64,000 bases of DNA from Anisakis pegreffii (taxonomy: Eukaryota; Nematoda; Chromadorea; Rhabditida; Anisakidae), in the NCBI GenBank assembly GCA_035041965.1, contig JAPYMA010000490.1:7501-71500 (forward strand). Reading direction: 5' to 3'. Made by a program: the position numbers and the translations under genes. Every line of letters starts with the position of its first letter. The first letter of the stretch is position 1. Shown piece by piece: positions 61,060 to 64,000 of this stretch. The notes under the pieces were generated by a model that was given only the letters and a program-made list of their open reading frames with translations, searched no databases and was not told the origin of the DNA.

Positions 61060-61205
61060 AGTTGCGCGGGAGTCCCTGAATTCGGAGTCCCCGTCCCCGA
61101 CCATTTTCGAGCGGTGGCCATTTCTGGGGACTCTCCTCGTCCATGAAATGTCCCCGACTCTCCCCGTTCCCGACTTTTTTTCTCTCCCCGCACAACACCC
61201 ACTCA
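61060..61205 (-). repeat. GC-rich GGGGACGAAATTTT family, copy 6 (inverted, diverged)
   Basis: Inverted copy: GTTGCGCGGGAGTCCCTGAA, CGGAGTCCCCGTCCCCGACC, AAATGTCCCCGACTCTCCCC, ending TCTCCCCGCACAACACC, so the terminal GTTG..CAAC pairing is seen here too. Confidence 0.7.
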
Positions 61206-61999
61206 ATAAATCATGTATTATTCTTCTCGACCAGCTGTATCAATTGACTGGATTGATTACCCTTAAAATGGTAAGAAATTCAAATGTTTTTATGCCTATC
61301 AAATAGAAATGTCAGTTCCTTTACTTGGCGGATTGTCACTCCCTTCATATTTGTCGAAGTTTCAGTACACTATTTTTTCTTTTGCTACATATTATACAAT
61401 GACACTGACATGCCACATTCTTCTAGATAAGTACGCAATATGACTGAAGTTCTCAGAAAAAGTGCAGAAGAAGATAACACCTTCATGTAGCAGTGGATAA
61501 TGTAAATGGAAACGAGTGCATATTCTGCAGATAATTCTATCGCACCGCCTTGACACATTCGATAGCCGAGAATACAACTTTTGAGAGCAAGAAGCATTAC
61601 AATTGATGGTTATGTGATGAGTTGCATCACTGAAACGAAATTGAGGGCTTGTCAAGTTCTGTCTTGTACATGTGAGAAAATGCATCTTTACGAAATTAGT
61701 TAAAGCATACACCGTCAATATCACTGACATCAGATTGCCTTGAAAAGTTTTGACTGAATATGTGGAAAAGCATTGAATTCCGTGAATTGCAAAAAGATCC
61801 ATTTGGGTATGTGGATAAGTGTCGACAAATTGCGAGCTGTGGCTGTATGTAAGTAGCAACTGAGGCATTGACAGTTCAAGGTGCCTGAATTAATCAGAGG
61901 GCGAAGTGAATGCCGACTGGCTATGAGCTTCATCCTGACCCCTTCGAACATGTTTGGGATGAATAACCTGCTGTTTGGTGTGAGAAAACTTGTCGACAT
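61206..61999. other. Intergenic, no gene seen
   Basis: Minus-strand frames at 61392-61868 overlap each other in different frames and have no recognisable family. Confidence 0.4.
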
Positions 62000-62770
62000 C
62001 TTCCCAGTTAGGGCACCTTAAATTATCAACTCTTCAGCTCTTGTTCACCGATAACTGCAGTTCGTAATTTTCACGCAGCTTCACAGAATTTACGAACTGA
62101 AAGTGTCATTCGAGTCCCTTAACTGGAAAACTGTTGACAAAACTTGTCACACGCTAAATAGTGGGTTAATCATCCGAAAAGCTTCTCGAGAGCCAGAGTG
62201 GAACTACTGACCAATCTGGACTCACCTCACTTCGGGCACCTTGAATTGTCAACGCTTCAGCTCCCTCTCAAATACAACTACAACTCGTCATCTGTCGACA
62301 TTCTTTCATTCTGCTGATTGAGAAAGTGTCGCGAAAGCTTCTTCCATCTCGGATAGCGAGTTTTTAAACCAGAATACCTTCGAGAGGACGGGACGAAACT
62401 GCTGACCAGTCAAGACAAGTGATATCCAATTTGAAGAATTGACTTAGCGAAATTTACTTTGCTCCGCTGAGGCTCCGGCTCTGCAGCAGTCCAGATCCGG
62501 AGAAAAATATCATGTCGTCTTACCTCTGGCTACTGACTGTTGCCGTGGTAGCTTTTTTTGAGGTAACCAAGGAAATTCTTTCGGCTCTGGTCGGAACTCA
62601 CCTCACACACGGATCACTCCGGTTATCTTGAATTATCAGTGCGTCAGTTCCAGTTGACATACAATCACAGTTCGTAGACTGTCGACATTTTTGCACATAT
62701 TATGAACTCAAAATGTTATTCGACTCCTCTAACTAGAAAAGTGTCGAGAAATTTTATCAAAAGGGTGCAT
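62000..62770. repeat. Degenerate tandem or segmental repeat, three copies
   Basis: A block beginning GGGCACCTTAAATTATCAAC, TCTTCAGCTC, then ACAACT..GTTCGTA, GTCGACA, AAAGTGT.ATTCGA and CCCTTAACTGGAAAAC recurs at about 62010, 62229 and 62620 with many changes. Spacing is unequal (about 220 and 390 bases). Confidence 0.55.
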
Positions 62771-64000
62771 TTGCTGTTATGTTTATGTGATTTATTAAGA
62801 AATGAACAGTTGCTGAAGTCAACATTTTTGAGGCTTTACGAGCCATAATTAATTGTTGGGGCGATGACGACAAACTTACACAAATTCTTGAACGAATCAC
62901 AAAAGCACATGTCAAGTCGGATATCCATAAACTCGACAGTTTGTTTTTTGTGAACCTTCATCACAAATTTGATTCAGTTTGTTAATGGTGAGCGTTTGTG
63001 CTTTATGATTGTAAGAAGTATTTTGGATTGTATGAAAACGTGCAAGTGGTTCAGCAATTCAGAACTGAAAGGATCGGTTAAGCAGAGTATAAGAATGCTG
63101 TCTTTTCTTGAGCACATGGTTGAAACAGTATGTGAACTGGCATCAAGCTGTAATAAGCACAATTAGTAGAGTGAATGACGTTGCTGTATGATGTGATCCC
63201 GAATACATTAATATCTATCAAAAGAGGGTAGTAAATAAATTGAAATGGAACTGAAGTCTTGATTATCGCTATTCAAATTATCAACTGCAGTTGGTGACAG
63301 TACGGTTGTTCGTCTCATCACCCGGCTATGTCTCAACGTATTCTTCACTCTTTAGCGGTCTGAATATTTGCGTGTCCAAAAGCAGTCAACAAAAAATGCA
63401 TGAAACGAATGCAATTAGGAATAATTGCACGTGAATTGACTGGCGTCATGCAAAAAATGCATTAGCAATTGCAAGCGAACGATTAGTCATGTATTTGTAC
63501 GATGATTGGCTAGGTTTTAGAACTGTCACAATATTGATTGCATCAAACACAGTTCATTTAATTCCATTCACATTTCTTCTGCAACATGACTGAGCACGCT
63601 TTTCAGTGAACATCGTACTCGTGTTGTTTGAAACGATGTTTTAAAACTATTAATGTGTTATGAATCACTAGAATATTTAAATAAAACAGGTATTCGAAGG
63701 GTAATATGGCAAAGTGAATAAAACTTAAAAAAAAAACTAGAATTACGCATATTCATTTGAATGGATCAACACAAAACCATGAAGCTGCAGTGTTGAATCG
63801 ATTCGCTTGTATTCGGTAGTCAGATGTAATTTGATACCATTTCCTGTTCGTTATTGACATAAATCTCAACAATTATTACACCAAGCATGTAGACTCATTT
63901 TCACGATTCCAATTTGATGTTCGTTTTCTTTTGAAAATTAGTGTTGTCTGTCTTTGTTTGTTGTTTATAATATTTGACTCTTCTGTTTTTGCATTCATGA
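62771..64000. other. Trailing region with a possible two-part coding stretch
   Basis: A frame from about 62814, after a possible AACAG acceptor, reads EVNIFEALRAIINCWGDDDK..ILERITKAHVKSDIHKLDSL, and a second frame at 62969-63166 reads CKWFSNSELKGSVKQSIRML..LEHMVETVCELASSC. Both look protein-like and may be exons of one small gene, but no start, junction or family was found. The rest to the window end is AT-rich without features. Confidence 0.3.

Overview
This is nuclear DNA from a nematode. The genes are AT-rich and multi-exon, with introns ending in TTTCAG-like acceptors. There is a perfect genomic match to the 22-nt nematode SL1 spliced leader (minus strand, 1481-1502), a nematode-type seven-transmembrane receptor, and TTAGGC-like degenerate repeats (TTAGGC is the nematode telomere repeat). 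SL1 points to Chromadorea; the species cannot be told from the sequence alone. Apart from transposon remnants, every gene recognised with confidence is on the plus strand.

Layout of the genes: a rhodopsin-like GPCR (about 3.56-5.86 kb); a long Nup93/NPP-13 nucleoporin gene of about 18 exons (8.18-15.82 kb) with transposons in its introns; two respiratory-chain genes side by side, complex I NDUFA7 (17.48-19.37 kb) and complex III QCR8/UQCRQ (19.95-20.56 kb); a degraded RTE-type LINE on the minus strand (22.9-24.3 kb); a secreted GM2-activator-like protein (26.81-28.25 kb); the ATP synthase F1 delta subunit (29.44-30.64 kb); an unrecognised secreted protein (35.16-36.45 kb); an aquaglyceroporin (40.22-41.97 kb); a complete MULE DNA transposon with terminal inverted repeats, 8-bp target duplications and an intact eight-exon transposase with a FLYWCH-like zinc finger (52.74-56.20 kb); and a SIRT7-type sirtuin whose last exon adds an AT-hook tail (56.57-58.93 kb). 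Exon phases were checked by hand and agree across all junctions for QCR8, NDUFA7, the GM2-activator-like gene, the secreted protein, the MULE and the sirtuin.

The window is rich in small non-autonomous DNA elements: hAT-like MITEs (one with a perfect 8-bp duplication), a mariner-like MITE in an ATP synthase intron, foldback elements with TTAGGC-like cores, a GC-rich family present at six loci, and a pair of nearly identical elements of about 1.15 kb in opposite orientation 29 kb apart, one of them in the last Nup93 intron. Long stretches (20.6-22.9, 30.7-32.5, 37.4-39.7, 45-52.6 and 58.9-64 kb) show no gene I can defend.

Functionally, three genes (NDUFA7, QCR8, ATP5D) serve mitochondrial oxidative phosphorylation. 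The others are unrelated housekeeping (nuclear pore, sirtuin), transport (aquaporin), sensory (GPCR) or secreted proteins. Intron and exon edges marked as approximate are the least certain part of this annotation.
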